Assembly: GCF_037622515.1 (NCBI RefSeq)
Contig: NZ_JBBJCN010000004.1
Location: 419,997-483,996, forward strand
Source of the DNA: Paradesertivirga superstes
Lineage (GTDB): Bacteria; Bacteroidota; Bacteroidia; Sphingobacteriales; Sphingobacteriaceae
Direction of reading: 5' to 3'
Length of the DNA: 64,000 nt
Shown: positions 1 to 10,173 of the stretch, one piece after another
How the letters are laid out: each line of letters opens with the position of its first letter
Numbering within the stretch: the stretch's first letter is position 1
Position numbers and translations under genes: made by a program
Notes under the pieces: generated by a model
Seen by the model: the letters and a program-made list of their open reading frames with translations, nothing else
Database searches by the model: none
Told to the model about the DNA's origin: nothing

Positions 1-1
1 C

Positions 2-421
2 GGTATTCAACATAAGATAGAAAGTACTTTTATACCTAAGGGTTTGCTGGTGCACGCGGATAAACATCGCATTGAACAGGTAATAAATAATTTAATATCA
101 AATTCAATTAAATATTCCCCCCATTCTAATCGCATCGTAATTTTAGTATCTCAATCAGATACCGATGTATTAGTATCCGTGCAAGATTTCGGAACAGGTA
201 TAAGGGAGGATCAGCAGACTCATATTTTTTCAAGATTTTACAGAGCAGAGGATGTGGCCCCTCACATATCGGGCTTAGGTTTGGGACTTTATATTTGTGA
301 TGATATTATTTCGAGACACAAAGGATTATTAGGCGTTGTGAGTAAGCCCGGAGCAGGTTCTACTTTTAGCTTCAAGATTCCCAAAGTATCTGACAAACAA
401 TCAGATTATTCAACGAACTAA
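2..421 (+). CDS. Sensor histidine kinase, C-terminal ATPase domain (5' truncated by window edge)
   Basis: The reading frame is open from base 2, so the gene begins upstream of the window and only about 139 codons are visible. These contain the HATPase_c domain of a histidine kinase: N box NNLISNSIKYSP, G1 box DFGTGI, F box FSRFYR and G2 box GLGLGLYI. The domain binds ATP and phosphorylates the conserved His of the missing dimerisation domain. The gene converges with the receiver-domain gene on the other strand and their ends overlap by 4 bp (418-421), so they are not an operon. What it senses cannot be told from this fragment. Confidence 0.93.
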   Translation, partial: GIQHKIESTFIPKGLLVHADKHRIEQVINNLISNSIKYSPHSNRIVILVSQSDTDVLVSVQDFGTGIREDQQTHIFSRFYRAEDVAPHISGLGLGLYICDDIISRHKGLLGVVSKPGAGSTFSFKIPKVSDKQSDYSTN

Positions 422-786
422 AGCACAAACTCAAACAAGTGAAAATGTACTGTTTTAATTAATTCATCAATTTCAAAAGGTTTAAGTATTATAGCTGTAG
501 CGCCAAAGGTACACACCGCTGTATGAATAGATTCATCAGATGATATTATTATTACCGGCGTATTTTTATTGTTTATATAAGATTTTATTTCCTTACAAAC
601 TTCCAGACCATTAAAGTCGGCCATGTTGATATCCATGATGATTAAATTCGGGTCAAAATCTAATATAAGTTGAAGAATGTCAACGGGGTAAATTGATGTT
701 TTAACCGAATATCCTTCGGCACTTAAAATAATTTCATAGATATCAAGAATGTCCTGATTATCATCTACACACAAAACTCGCTTCAT
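418..786 (-). CDS. Single-domain response regulator (CheY-like receiver)
   Basis: A 122-residue stand-alone receiver domain with no output domain. Visible active-site residues: acidic pair D8/D9 (VDDN), phospho-acceptor D52 in IIMDINMADFNG, S82 at the Ser/Thr position and K102 in LKPF. It likely receives phosphate from a histidine kinase and acts by protein contact, since no DNA-binding domain follows. Its 3' end overlaps the convergent kinase gene by 4 bp. The neighbouring kinase is a plausible partner by proximity only. Confidence 0.93.
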   Translation of the reverse strand: MKRVLCVDDNQDILDIYEIILSAEGYSVKTSIYPVDILQLILDFDPNLIIMDINMADFNGLEVCKEIKSYINNKNTPVIIISSDESIHTAVCTFGATAIILKPFEIDELIKTVHFHLFEFVL

Positions 787-1015
787 TTTTGCTTTAAGTT
801 AGCAAGGACCTTCTTAGATCAACTTCCTAATACGGTTAATGTTTCGATTCAAAAAAATAAGACATTGAATCTACCTGACGCATTTTTTTGATATAAGTAA
901 ATTAAGCAATAATGTTCACAAGCCTTGTGGCTCAGCAGGTACCATTAACCTTAAAGAAAAACAGTTAAAACTAAGGCTTGTTACAGCTTTATGTTAATCA
1001 GACTGTTAAACATAG

Positions 1016-1390
1016 ATGTGGCTACTTACCCTTGATATCTTCTTTACCCTGCTTCATTTTATCATTATTGGCATTAACCTCTTTGGATGGATATGGAAGT
1101 CCACCAGAAAAATTCATTTTTATTGTGTCATGATTACTGCCTTCTCCTGGGTGATACTTGGCATCTGGTTCGGCTTAGGTTATTGCCCGTTAACTGACTG
1201 GCAGTGGCAGATAAAAGCTAAATTAGGAGAACAAAATCTTCCTGGTTCTTTTATCAAATATATGGCTGATAAGCTCACAGGAAAATCCATAAGCTCTTTA
1301 TTGATTGATTATATAACAGCTTTTAGCTTTGCTATTGCTGCATTTCTTTCCGTTTATTTTAATTTCATAAATAAAAGGACCGCAAATTAA
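1016..1390 (+). CDS. DUF2784-type small membrane protein
   Basis: A 124-residue protein with about three hydrophobic segments (near residues 4-24, 38-56 and 100-118) and a conserved-looking centre, GYCPLTDWQWQIKAKLG, which matches the C-P-L-T-x-W-[EQ] pattern of DUF2784. Function of the family is unknown; it is predicted to sit in the inner membrane. The ATG at 1016 is the first in frame. It is monocistronic in view, with 229 bp to the upstream regulator and a convergent gene downstream. Confidence 0.75.
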   Translation: MWLLTLDIFFTLLHFIIIGINLFGWIWKSTRKIHFYCVMITAFSWVILGIWFGLGYCPLTDWQWQIKAKLGEQNLPGSFIKYMADKLTGKSISSLLIDYITAFSFAIAAFLSVYFNFINKRTAN

Positions 1391-1448
1391 TATAAGGCCA
1401 GTCAGAAAGACGACCTGCAGCTTAGTGATTTACACTTGCTATAAACTG

Positions 1449-1952
1449 CTAAATTTTATTTTGATCCAATAAAGATTCCAGCTGATCAAAACAGGTTGTA
1501 ATTCCCTGTTCAAAGCCCATTTCTACTAATTTTCGCACATCTTCTGCGCTCGCATAAGTCATCCTGAACTCCACTTTAACTCCATTACTTGTTTCGGTAA
1601 AAACAGTATTGCTTTTCGAAACAGGTAGTTCCGGGTTTATATTTCCATTCTCATCGCAAAATGCATCTTCAAAATCTATCCGTTTTAAAGGGTCGATCGA
1701 AATGTAATTCATTATCCCCCACATCTTGGTATTATCCGGCCCTACCATAGCGTACAACCAGTGACCGCCGGGTTTAAAGTCCATTCTCTTGGTTTCTGCC
1801 CTCCATGGCTGTGGCCCCCACCATTGGTCCAGAAGTTCCCTATCGGTGTAGGCACGCCATACTTTCGCAAGAGGTGCATTAAATTCTCTGGATACGAGGA
1901 TCGACTTTTCGTTAAAGTCCTTTACTACAAGCGTTTTGTTCTTAGTTTCCAT
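1449..1952 (-). CDS. SRPBCC / AHSA1-family protein
   Basis: A 167-residue START-like protein of the Activator of Hsp90 ATPase homologue 1 (AHSA1) group. Diagnostic parts are VSREFNAPLAKVWRAYTDRELLDQWWGP near the N-terminus, the F-x-P-G-G-x-W strand, and the C-terminal helix GFEQGITTCFDQLESLL. These small cytoplasmic proteins form a hydrophobic ligand cavity; ligands of the bacterial members are mostly unknown. There is no signal peptide, and the gene stands alone. Confidence 0.92.
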   Translation of the reverse strand: METKNKTLVVKDFNEKSILVSREFNAPLAKVWRAYTDRELLDQWWGPQPWRAETKRMDFKPGGHWLYAMVGPDNTKMWGIMNYISIDPLKRIDFEDAFCDENGNINPELPVSKSNTVFTETSNGVKVEFRMTYASAEDVRKLVEMGFEQGITTCFDQLESLLDQNKI

Positions 1953-2112
1953 TGTTTCATTGATCTTATGCTAATTATGATAATAGATTTCCAGTCAGGA
2001 TTGTTTTTGCTTAAATAAGCTGGCACTCAGTTAAAATCTTGATTTGGTACGTAACCGCCGGTCTGCGGAAATTGCATTACTCTGCAATGGCGAAATTGAT
2101 TTCCCTTTAAAA

Positions 2113-2150
2113 AATTAAGAGCCTTCTAAAATTAGAAAGCTCTCAATTTT
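2113..2150 (-). terminator. Hairpin terminator downstream of the PL11 lyase gene
   Basis: Inverted repeat with arms AGAGCCTTCTA (2118-2128) and TAGAAAGCTCT (2133-2143), loop AAAT, one mismatch. Read on the minus strand it lies just past the lyase stop and is followed by a T-rich run, as expected for an intrinsic terminator. Confidence 0.75.
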
Positions 2151-2168
2151 AATCAAATTCATTAATTA

Positions 2169-5100
2169 TTAATTCACAATTACTGAACGGGTATCGCTGA
2201 AGTTTCCAAGATTAACTTTGATATAATATGTTCCGGCAGGTAATCCCTGAAGGTTCATTTCTTTTTCAAAAGCACCATTCTTGATGTCAGTGGTTGATTT
2301 TACAAGTGTTCCACCTACGTTATAAACCGATATAGAAACTTTTCCATTTTCCACACTGCTTACACTCACTTTGAAATTTCCGTTCGATGGATTCGGATAT
2401 ACCGATACTACAGGTTCTACAGAAACAATCGGTTCAAGGGCCAGAGCAGCAGAGATGGACGATAAGTTATTTGTTGAACATCCTCCTAGGCGGTCGCCAT
2501 GATTAAGATGGGCCTGGACTGCGCTGGAGGAAACGCAAATAGCTGTTCCATTATGGCATATCAATACCTTATCGCTCTTATTTCCACAAGTAACATCTAC
2601 AACATTAATGGTTATTGATGCTGTCGCTGTGCAACCTTTGGCATCCTTAATAGTTGTTATGTACGTTCCCGCAGCACTTACACTAATGGAAGCAGTAGTT
2701 TCCCCGGTACTCCAAAGGTAAGTATAAGGCGCTGAACCACCTGTTGCCGTTGCATTTAAAGTAAGAGAACTTGGTCCGTAGCCATAATAAAGGGTGTTAG
2801 GTAAATCTACAGCCGGATTTATAGAATATACTGCAGGAATGCTTGCCGCAATTGGGGCGTTGACAGTTACAGAAGTGCTATCTGTTAGTTGATGGTTATT
2901 ACCATCTGTAACGGTCCAGTAAATTTTCGACTCACCCACATTGAAGCTTCCGCTTGCATCGGGGCCGGTTCCGTTTCTTACGGTAGCACCAGTTATGGTG
3001 TAAGTAATGTTAACAAGTCCGCAATTGTCTGTTGCAGTCAGCGGCGGAACAGTGTACCCTGCTTCGCTATAGCACAACAGTTGCGCGGATGGAGTTGTTA
3101 GAACTGGACTAACTGAATCGATTACAGTTACATCAAAACTATAATTAACCGATCCTGAAGAATTGGTAGCCGTAACCGTAACATTTGTAATCCCTTTGTT
3201 AAATACAAGGCCAGAACCTGTACCATTTCCTGCACCTGTGGTTGCCCCGTTAGAAGAATAGGTATAAGTCGGAGCAGGAAATCCTGGAGCTTCGGCAACA
3301 TAAGTAACAACAGCATCACATCCATCAGCACGCGTGCTTTTAGAGCTGCTCTTAGTCGCTGGTGCTGTGATGTATTTCACTTCAATATTAGGTGCAGGCG
3401 CAGCAGCCATATCATAACCCAGGAAGAAACTTGGGTGTGGCGGCTGGTTGTATGCAGCATTCTGCCATGCTATTGCAGTACGGTATTGCGGATCATGCAT
3501 TAAAGTATAAATACGATGCTCCGTTGGTATGTTAGTTGTGAAAAGAATCAATGCAGTATTATCAGAGCGACGCAAGATGATTTCCTCTCTCCAGTCGCCA
3601 AATATATCGGCAGTTAAAGCAGGATTCTTTTTAGTATCATTATTAGACGAAACCGGAGCGGCCTGATATATGGTGAATAAACGATTCAGTGATTTTGTCA
3701 CCGGATTCCATTTGTCCATGATTGTACCATCCAGCAGTTCACGACCCAAATCACCATCCCACCACACAGCACCATTCACCGCCTGGCTGCCATTAGTCGG
3801 CTTTGCTGTGCCAATCTCACCATCCTGAACATTATAAAGGTTACCGGAAGAGCTCCACATTTCGTAGCCTCTGTGATTGGGGTCTATATCCGCTGCTAAA
3901 GCACGACCAACGTCGCCGGTAGTAGGAACACCGAAAATCATTTCACCAATTCTGGCGTCATTAAGTCTTATACCATACGGACTGTATTGGCCGGGAGACT
4001 CCAGGCACTGCCAGATCTCCTGACCCGGACGATCGGGATCCATATCCGACATATGTAAGGCATCACCATGACCCTGTCCGTAAGTCCAAAGACGTTTACC
4101 GTTGTCGTTAATCGCACTAGACCCATTAATTACTTCGTCTTTTCCATCGCCATCCACATCGCCTATAGTCATCTGATGGTTACCCTGGCTCGACAAAGCA
4201 TTATTAGCAGGATCGCTGGGATCCTTACTGTCAAAAATCCAACGAAGAGTTAGTTGTCCGTCGCGCCAGTCGTAAGCGGCACGCACCAATTTGTCATAAT
4301 ATCCACGACCAACGATGATACTCGGGCGGGCACCATCAAGGTAAGCAACAGCAGAGACAAAACGATCCTGGCGGTTACCATAGTTATCTCCCCAATCCGA
4401 CACATTACCTCTGGCAGGCTGATAATCAACTGTAGCCATAGCAGCGCCAGTCAATCCGTTGAAAACGGTTAACCATTCAGGTCCTTGCTGTACCCAACCG
4501 GCAGAATTACGGTAATCAACATTTGCGTTACCAATTACATTACCGGTACCATCGATAGTACCATCGGCAGTTTTAAGAATGATTTCGGCTTTTCCGTCTC
4601 CATCAAAGTCATAAACCATAAATGGATTAAAGTGAGGACCACCATTCATATTGATACCCAGGTCAATTCTCCACAAACGGGTACCGTCCAGCTTATAGCA
4701 ATCGAAGATCTGTTTACCGCTATAGCCACCTGAGTTATGATTTTCAATAGTTGGAGCCCATTTCAGGATAATCTCGTATTCACCATCGCCGTCTACATCT
4801 CCTACACTGGCATCATTGGCGGTATAGGTGTAGGTCCTTCCGTCAGGAAGAGTACCTGCAGGAGGCATTTGAAGTGGAATAGATAATTGATTATTAGCCC
4901 ATGCGGTAGCAGGCGCAGAAGCAGGTCCTTCAGAACCGTTAATCACTGTTTTTACAGTATAGCTGCCGTTAACGGCAGTATTATCAAGAAAGTTTGTAGA
5001 AGTAGTGATAGGTGTGACATTCAATTTCACATTGTCGCGGTAAATATTAAAAGCAATTCCTGAGGGATCATTACCCAGCAGGCGCCAGCTGATAAACACC

Positions 5101-6728
5101 TGACTGCTTGTTTTACGCACAGCCACTACACCCCGGTTCAAAAATTCCATTTGCTTCGGAGTGTTTACCACTGCATCAGGAACGGCAAGGGTATTTACTC
5201 GTACCACGCCACCGTAAGTGGTACCTCCACTATTAATAGCATATGCTCGTACATAATACAATGTAGCCGGGGTCAAACCTGGAATAGTTACGGTATAAGA
5301 TCCGGAACCAGCAGTTGCAGCCACAACTTTTATATTCGCTGTTGTCGGATTTCCACTGGTATTGTATACAACTCCTCTTTCTGTAATAGCCGATCCACCA
5401 TCCGATGTGATATCTCCTCCTGCTACTGCCGAAGTAGGCGTTACGTTAGTGATAGCCGAAGTACTAAGAACAGCAGGTGCGGCCGGGGGTGCGTACATGC
5501 GCGCAATTGGTGTACTCACACCACTGGAATTGGTTTTTGTATAAACTACATAAGGGTATTCGCTTCCTGAAGCGATGGTTAGATTACCTACAGGCTCGTC
5601 GATGCCGCGAACAACGGAAGGATCTTTCATTTCGGTCCATGCTGTAGCGCCTGCTGCTTGTTTAAATACCCGGGCAGTGCTTAGGAAAGCGCTTGTAACG
5701 GCGTCAATAAAAGAACAATACAGATTGCCGGAAATATCCCGGATCAGGCTGATGCTTGGAGCATCCCTTGAGGAAAGGCTTGTTGCAGTGCCCCAGGTAC
5801 CCGCAGTTTTATTGTACACAATCACCGTGGCCCTGTTTGAATTTCCTGTATTGAAATAGGCAATTGCCAGATTTCCTGCAGAATTCAGCACCATACTTGT
5901 ATGACGAATTCCGCCTATATTAACAGTAACGGGATTCCAGGTGCCGCTGTTACACTGGTAAAGTGCCATTGTTCCCGTTGTGGAGGTTGGGGTCGACAAG
6001 TTGCAATACGCAAGCCAGGGTACGTCGGCCTCGTCTAATACAAGACTAACCCCTACAGCTTTTGCGGCTGCATTTACGGAGGCAGAACCTACCGTTACCC
6101 AGGAACTTCCATCGAACTTTTTTACATATGGTACCAGATTCGCACCCTCGCCAAACGCAATGTACGGTTGGTTGTCCGAATCGAATGCCAGTGAACTTCG
6201 CGGTGTAGAACTGTATTGACTTACGTTATTAGTAACCGAGCCTGAAGAAACGTACAGGTTACTAATATCACCTTTCAGCGGCTGCCAAACCTGGCTGCTG
6301 TCGTTATACACTTTTACTGCTAATTTATTTCCGTTGGAAGCATCAACATAAGTAACGAAAAGATTGCTCGCTTTATCAAGGTATATCCTTGTATAGTTGA
6401 GATTGGAGCCTATATTATCCCCTACCTGTTCCCAGGCACTTGTGCTGGGATTTCTCCTTTTCACTTTTGCAACAGGGCCAGTGCCTTCTCTGAAAACGAC
6501 ATAAGGCACATCATTTAAAACCGTGATGGACGTAAAAGAAGAGGCAACTGAAGATATCTGCCCTTCATTACCCAAAATAGTCCATTGTTGTGCAAAGGAT
6601 GAATTTAAACTCAAAAGGCTTAAGACGGTAAGAACAGAAATTCTAAAAGTCGCCTTTCGCGAAAAGAACTCTGTAAACTCAAAGAGCCGCTCTTTAGATA
6701 AAATAATTCCTTGTAAAATTTCTTTCAT
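2169..6728 (-). CDS. Secreted rhamnogalacturonan lyase, PL11 family, multidomain, with T9SS type A sorting domain
   Basis: A 1519-residue exported enzyme. Order: long N-terminus and signal peptide ending ..NSSFAQ (about 1-47); repeated strand modules resembling a beta-propeller (about 50-410, motifs like PYIAFGEG, PWLAYCN, NLYCSFID); a fibronectin-III-like domain (about 413-516); the PL11 catalytic region (about 520-1120) with GVVAVR, DVDGDGEYEIILKW, DFDGDGKAEIILKTADGT, NHQMTIGDVDGDGKDE and the HGDALHMSD stretch; HYR/Ig-like and SprB-like repeats (about 1120-1385); a Cys-rich module with VLICHNG and AHLNHGD; and a C-terminal SVYPNPSNG type A sorting domain. The repeated DxDGDG motifs fit calcium sites. 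It should cleave the rhamnogalacturonan I backbone by beta-elimination at or outside the outer membrane. PL11 members are often about 600-700 aa, so this is an extended architecture. No SusC/SusD pair is nearby. Confidence 0.93.
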   Translation of the reverse strand: MKEILQGIILSKERLFEFTEFFSRKATFRISVLTVLSLLSLNSSFAQQWTILGNEGQISSVASSFTSITVLNDVPYVVFREGTGPVAKVKRRNPSTSAWEQVGDNIGSNLNYTRIYLDKASNLFVTYVDASNGNKLAVKVYNDSSQVWQPLKGDISNLYVSSGSVTNNVSQYSSTPRSSLAFDSDNQPYIAFGEGANLVPYVKKFDGSSWVTVGSASVNAAAKAVGVSLVLDEADVPWLAYCNLSTPTSTTGTMALYQCNSGTWNPVTVNIGGIRHTSMVLNSAGNLAIAYFNTGNSNRATVIVYNKTAGTWGTATSLSSRDAPSISLIRDISGNLYCSFIDAVTSAFLSTARVFKQAAGATAWTEMKDPSVVRGIDEPVGNLTIASGSEYPYVVYTKTNSSGVSTPIARMYAPPAAPAVLSTSAITNVTPTSAVAGGDITSDGGSAITERGVVYNTSGNPTTANIKVVAATAGSGSYTVTIPGLTPATLYYVRAYAINSGGTTYGGVVRVNTLAVPDAVVNTPKQMEFLNRGVVAVRKTSSQVFISWRLLGNDPSGIAFNIYRDNVKLNVTPITTSTNFLDNTAVNGSYTVKTVINGSEGPASAPATAWANNQLSIPLQMPPAGTLPDGRTYTYTANDASVGDVDGDGEYEIILKWAPTIENHNSGGYSGKQIFDCYKLDGTRLWRIDLGINMNGGPHFNPFMVYDFDGDGKAEIILKTADGTIDGTGNVIGNANVDYRNSAGWVQQGPEWLTVFNGLTGAAMATVDYQPARGNVSDWGDNYGNRQDRFVSAVAYLDGARPSIIVGRGYYDKLVRAAYDWRDGQLTLRWIFDSKDPSDPANNALSSQGNHQMTIGDVDGDGKDEVINGSSAINDNGKRLWTYGQGHGDALHMSDMDPDRPGQEIWQCLESPGQYSPYGIRLNDARIGEMIFGVPTTGDVGRALAADIDPNHRGYEMWSSSGNLYNVQDGEIGTAKPTNGSQAVNGAVWWDGDLGRELLDGTIMDKWNPVTKSLNRLFTIYQAAPVSSNNDTKKNPALTADIFGDWREEIILRRSDNTALILFTTNIPTEHRIYTLMHDPQYRTAIAWQNAAYNQPPHPSFFLGYDMAAAPAPNIEVKYITAPATKSSSKSTRADGCDAVVTYVAEAPGFPAPTYTYSSNGATTGAGNGTGSGLVFNKGITNVTVTATNSSGSVNYSFDVTVIDSVSPVLTTPSAQLLCYSEAGYTVPPLTATDNCGLVNITYTITGATVRNGTGPDASGSFNVGESKIYWTVTDGNNHQLTDSTSVTVNAPIAASIPAVYSINPAVDLPNTLYYGYGPSSLTLNATATGGSAPYTYLWSTGETTASISVSAAGTYITTIKDAKGCTATASITINVVDVTCGNKSDKVLICHNGTAICVSSSAVQAHLNHGDRLGGCSTNNLSSISAALALEPIVSVEPVVSVYPNPSNGNFKVSVSSVENGKVSISVYNVGGTLVKSTTDIKNGAFEKEMNLQGLPAGTYYIKVNLGNFSDTRSVIVN

Positions 6729-7455
6729 AGTTTTCTTGTTAACTGGTTAATTAATTGGTTATTCTTTTATCGGGTTTAAAACACTATCTGATCATCCTCT
6801 ACTGCTTGTAATCAGGTAGCTTAGATAGATTCCCTTTCAGCAGTCCTGAGAACTCTCAGTACGGATCAAAAATTCCTCTTTAACAGAATGATAATCCAGT
6901 ATAGTATGTTGCCCTATTCCCGCTGGAAACAAATGTGAACAGGCAACAGAAAGCGCTTAAAGGGTATGAAAACTGGAAGGAAATGGGATAGATTGAAAGG
7001 CCATAGCCACACATGGTTAGTAATTTTTTTTGCATAAAGAAGTAATTTGGTTTATAAATATTTATTAATTGGTTTCTATTTATAATGCCCAAAAAATCAC
7101 ACATCTCACACTGTACTAAAATTATGTCAAGGTTAATACAGCTTAACTCGAAAAACTACTCTGGTCGATTTTAATTGGTTTTCAAACATAATACTTAAAA
7201 TAAACAATGGCATCCTGTACCATCATGATGACATACCAAAAAGTCCGGTCGTAGAAAGCTTAGGTCCGTTTGATTGTTGATCAGAGTTAACGCAATTCCT
7301 ATGCAGCTATAACTTTATGGGTATCTGCAAGAAACAAAGTAGTCATCCTTGCTCTGCCAGGCGACGCTGCGCCGGCGGCGCCACCATCTAATTAATTAAA
7401 AAATTATTGTTTGGCTTAAATTTTGCTCTACTATTACAACACAGGAGGACCTACC
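6729..7455. other. Intergenic region without a supported gene
   Basis: 727 bp between divergent genes (lyase on minus, DUF4476 protein on plus). A 74-codon open frame on the minus strand (6880-7104) has no recognisable protein features. A GC-rich patch at 7356-7386 (CGCCGGCGGCGCC inside) may form a hairpin. The region should hold both promoters, but no clean TAnnTTTG box was seen for either gene. Confidence 0.5.
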
Positions 7456-9120
7456 ATGAAAATTCTAGTCGCACTAATAATAAGCAGTTTCCTAACACTG
7501 TCCGGAATTGCTCAGACAACCGCTAAAATCACACTAATATTTAAATCAATTAACAAAAACACCAGTAACTTCCAGGTCATGATCGATCAGACAAGCTACT
7601 ATTCAAATACCAATACTAAAAATCTTAAAACGTATAAAGTTGATATTGATGATGTTCCCGTAGGTACACACACACTGAAGCTATACAGGTTAAAAAGTAA
7701 TAATCCTGTTAATAACGGCAAACTTCAGAACATTCCGGTCTATTCTAAAACATTCGAACTGAGAGAAGGGTTCGATATGAATATTACAATTCTTGTAAAT
7801 GGCAGAGTCCAGTTTACCGAACAGGCAGTACCGGCAACCAGCAGTCCGACTAATGTGCGAACTCCAATGACAAGCAACAAGTTTAACCTCCTTGTCGAGA
7901 ACATAAAAGCGAAGTGGTCGCAGTCTCTTAAAGGAGAAACTATCCGGGATGCTATTATCGCTACCAACAGTTATTTCAGCACTGCACAGATCAAGGCTTT
8001 ATTAGGTTTGATCACTTCTGAAAGCGACAGACTTGAGCTGGTAAAACTTGCGTACAGTGATATAACCGATCCTGCTAATTATTACCAGTTAGCCGACCTG
8101 TTTAACAGTACAGCGCACAGGGAGGAATTTAATGTATATGCACAGTCACAGGCTGGCCAAAGCCCGACTTCGACTGTTCAGATGACCGATTCACGGTTTA
8201 ATCAGCTATTACAAGAGGTAAGGAATAACTGGTCACAATCGCTCAAAGCAGAAACTGTACGAAGTGCTTTTGTTAATACCGGTAATTACTTCAGCACTTC
8301 TCAAATCAGGCAATTATTAACTCAAATCACTTCCGAAAGCAATCGCCTTGATCTTATTAAGCTCGCTCACCGCGGAGTCACCGATCCGGCTAATTTCGCT
8401 TCACTGGTAAACCTGTTTAACAGCACCGCATACCGAACCGAGTTTAACAGTTTCGTGGCGTTAACTGGTGGGCAGGTTCAAAACACTGCGAAAGCGCAAA
8501 TGAGCACCACCCAGTTCAATCAATTGCTGCAAAGTGTGAAAGATAAATGGTCGCAATCGCTTAAAGGCGAAGCCATAAGAGATGCATTTGTAAATAGTAA
8601 TAATTATTTCAGCACTTCCCAAATAAGACAGCTCCTTACTCTTGTAACTTCCGAAAGCGATAAACTGGAACTTGCCAAACTCTCTTTCCGGGGAGTAACA
8701 GACCCCGAGAATTTTAGCACCCTGGCCGATCTGTTCAGCATCAGTTCTAACAGAACCGAATTTAATAACTATGTTATCGCACAGGGGGGAACGACTACAG
8801 GGAACACAACTATAAAAACTGCTATGGCAGAGGGAGACTTTAACATGTTGGTTCTAACCGTTCGCAGTAACCTGGTTCAGCCGCTTAAAGCTAATGCCCT
8901 AAGAAATACGTTTAGCAATCCCAGTTACTACTTTACTTCCAGCCAGGTGAAAGAATTGATCTCACTTATTAATTCTGAAACCAGCAGGCTCGAGCTGGCT
9001 AAACTTTCTTACAGAACAGTTACGGACCGTCAAAACTTCAACCTGTTAAATGATGTATTACCGACACAGTCTAACCGGGAAAAACTTGCAGAATATGTGA
9101 GGACATATACGGGAGAATAA
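7456..9120 (+). CDS. Secreted protein with four tandem DUF4476 repeats
   Basis: 554 residues. The start at 7456 is chosen because a strong AGGAGG lies 7 nt upstream (7443-7448) and the protein then opens with a clean signal peptide, MKILVALIISSFLTLSGIAQ; a TTG 11 codons earlier is less likely. Residues 21-115 form a strand-rich PEGA-like module. Four DUF4476 units of about 105 residues begin near 138, 243, 349 and 457. Each carries the pattern W-S-Q-S-L-K, Y-F-S-T-S-Q-I, a leucine-rich helix with S-E-S-x-R-L-E-L, then V-T-D-P-x-N-F. The fourth repeat is the most diverged (VQPLKA). DUF4476 has no proven biochemical role; the protein is predicted to be periplasmic or surface-exposed. Confidence 0.9.
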   Translation: MKILVALIISSFLTLSGIAQTTAKITLIFKSINKNTSNFQVMIDQTSYYSNTNTKNLKTYKVDIDDVPVGTHTLKLYRLKSNNPVNNGKLQNIPVYSKTFELREGFDMNITILVNGRVQFTEQAVPATSSPTNVRTPMTSNKFNLLVENIKAKWSQSLKGETIRDAIIATNSYFSTAQIKALLGLITSESDRLELVKLAYSDITDPANYYQLADLFNSTAHREEFNVYAQSQAGQSPTSTVQMTDSRFNQLLQEVRNNWSQSLKAETVRSAFVNTGNYFSTSQIRQLLTQITSESNRLDLIKLAHRGVTDPANFASLVNLFNSTAYRTEFNSFVALTGGQVQNTAKAQMSTTQFNQLLQSVKDKWSQSLKGEAIRDAFVNSNNYFSTSQIRQLLTLVTSESDKLELAKLSFRGVTDPENFSTLADLFSISSNRTEFNNYVIAQGGTTTGNTTIKTAMAEGDFNMLVLTVRSNLVQPLKANALRNTFSNPSYYFTSSQVKELISLINSETSRLELAKLSYRTVTDRQNFNLLNDVLPTQSNREKLAEYVRTYTGE

Positions 9121-9165
9121 GATTGCTTGCCAAACATCTTAAACTCCCGCTGTTGCGGAACAAAC

Positions 9166-10173
9166 TTATTTTTTAAACACTTCTGCGAAAAGCTCGTACG
9201 ACCTTAATTTGGCCTGATGCTCAAAAATATGAGAAGTTGCCATAACTTCATTAATCTGGTTATCGGCGATAAAAGAGCTCATTTCATTTTCAATAGTTTC
9301 GGGGCCGCCGATAAACGAATACGTCAGCATTTGCTTTACCGCGGCCTCTTCATAAATAGTCCAGATATCGTCCATTGAATCTACAGGAGGCGGCAAGAGA
9401 TTTCGTTTTCCGGTAACCACGCCCATAAAAAACTGCTGTACCGAAGTAGCCAGATAATTTGCTTCTTGATCCGTATCTGCTGCTACCACATTTACACAAG
9501 CCAGTATATAAGGTTTTTGAAGGTGTTCGGAGGGTTTAAAATTATCCCGGTAAATATTAATAGCATTTTTAAAGTAAGCCGGGGCAAAATGACTGGCAAA
9601 AGCATACGGCAAGCCCAAAGCAGCGGCTAATCTCGCGCTATCTGTACTAGAACCCAATATCCAGATGGGGATATCCAAACCTTCACCAGGTATGGCACGT
9701 ACCTCATTACTACTGTTCTCACTTGAAAATAATAGCTGAAGCTTTTTTATATCGTTTGGAAAACTATGTACTGTCTCGAAATTTTCTCCGCGGATAGCCT
9801 TAGCGGTCACCTGATCCGTTCCGGGAGCCCTGCCCAGCCCAAGATCAATACGATCAGGATATAGAGAAGCTAATGTACCGAACTGTTCTGCAACAATTAA
9901 GGGAGAATGATTAGGCAGCATAATACCTCCCGACCCCACTCTTATCCGGTCAGTTCCTCCGGCGATGTATCCTATTAGAACAGCTGTTGCAGAACTTGCA
10001 ACGCTTATCATATTATGATGCTCTGCAAACCAATAACGTGTATATCCTAAACTTTCGGCATGCCTGGCAAGATCCAGACTGTGTTTGAAACTATCGGCTG
10101 GTGTATAACCTTGTGCCACCGTCGCTAAATCAAGCACGGAAAAAGGAATATGGCTTAAATCTGATCCACTCAT
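9166..10173 (-). CDS. Luciferase-like monooxygenase (LLM class flavin-dependent oxidoreductase, MsnO8-like)
   Basis: A 335-residue cytoplasmic TIM-barrel protein of the bacterial luciferase superfamily. Family signatures visible are FSVLDLATV near the start, YTRYWFAEHHNM, RIRVGSGGIMLPNHSPLIVAEQFGTL, YPDRIDLGLGRAPGTD and PIWILGSSTDSARLAAALGLPYAF. These enzymes use reduced FMN and oxygen to oxidise small organic substrates; the substrate cannot be read from the sequence. No flavin reductase gene is adjacent. Confidence 0.93.
   Translation of the reverse strand: MSGSDLSHIPFSVLDLATVAQGYTPADSFKHSLDLARHAESLGYTRYWFAEHHNMISVASSATAVLIGYIAGGTDRIRVGSGGIMLPNHSPLIVAEQFGTLASLYPDRIDLGLGRAPGTDQVTAKAIRGENFETVHSFPNDIKKLQLLFSSENSSNEVRAIPGEGLDIPIWILGSSTDSARLAAALGLPYAFASHFAPAYFKNAINIYRDNFKPSEHLQKPYILACVNVVAADTDQEANYLATSVQQFFMGVVTGKRNLLPPPVDSMDDIWTIYEEAAVKQMLTYSFIGGPETIENEMSSFIADNQINEVMATSHIFEHQAKLRSYELFAEVFKK

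Noticed and set aside
1..786. Kinase and receiver as an operon
   Set aside because: They are convergent with overlapping ends, so they cannot share a transcript.
5151..5570. 139-codon plus-strand frame
   Set aside because: Shadow of the lyase Fn3 region; Ser/Cys/Arg-rich, no domain.
6880..7104. 74-codon minus-strand frame in a long gap
   Set aside because: No recognisable motif, odd composition, and no promoter or ribosome site.
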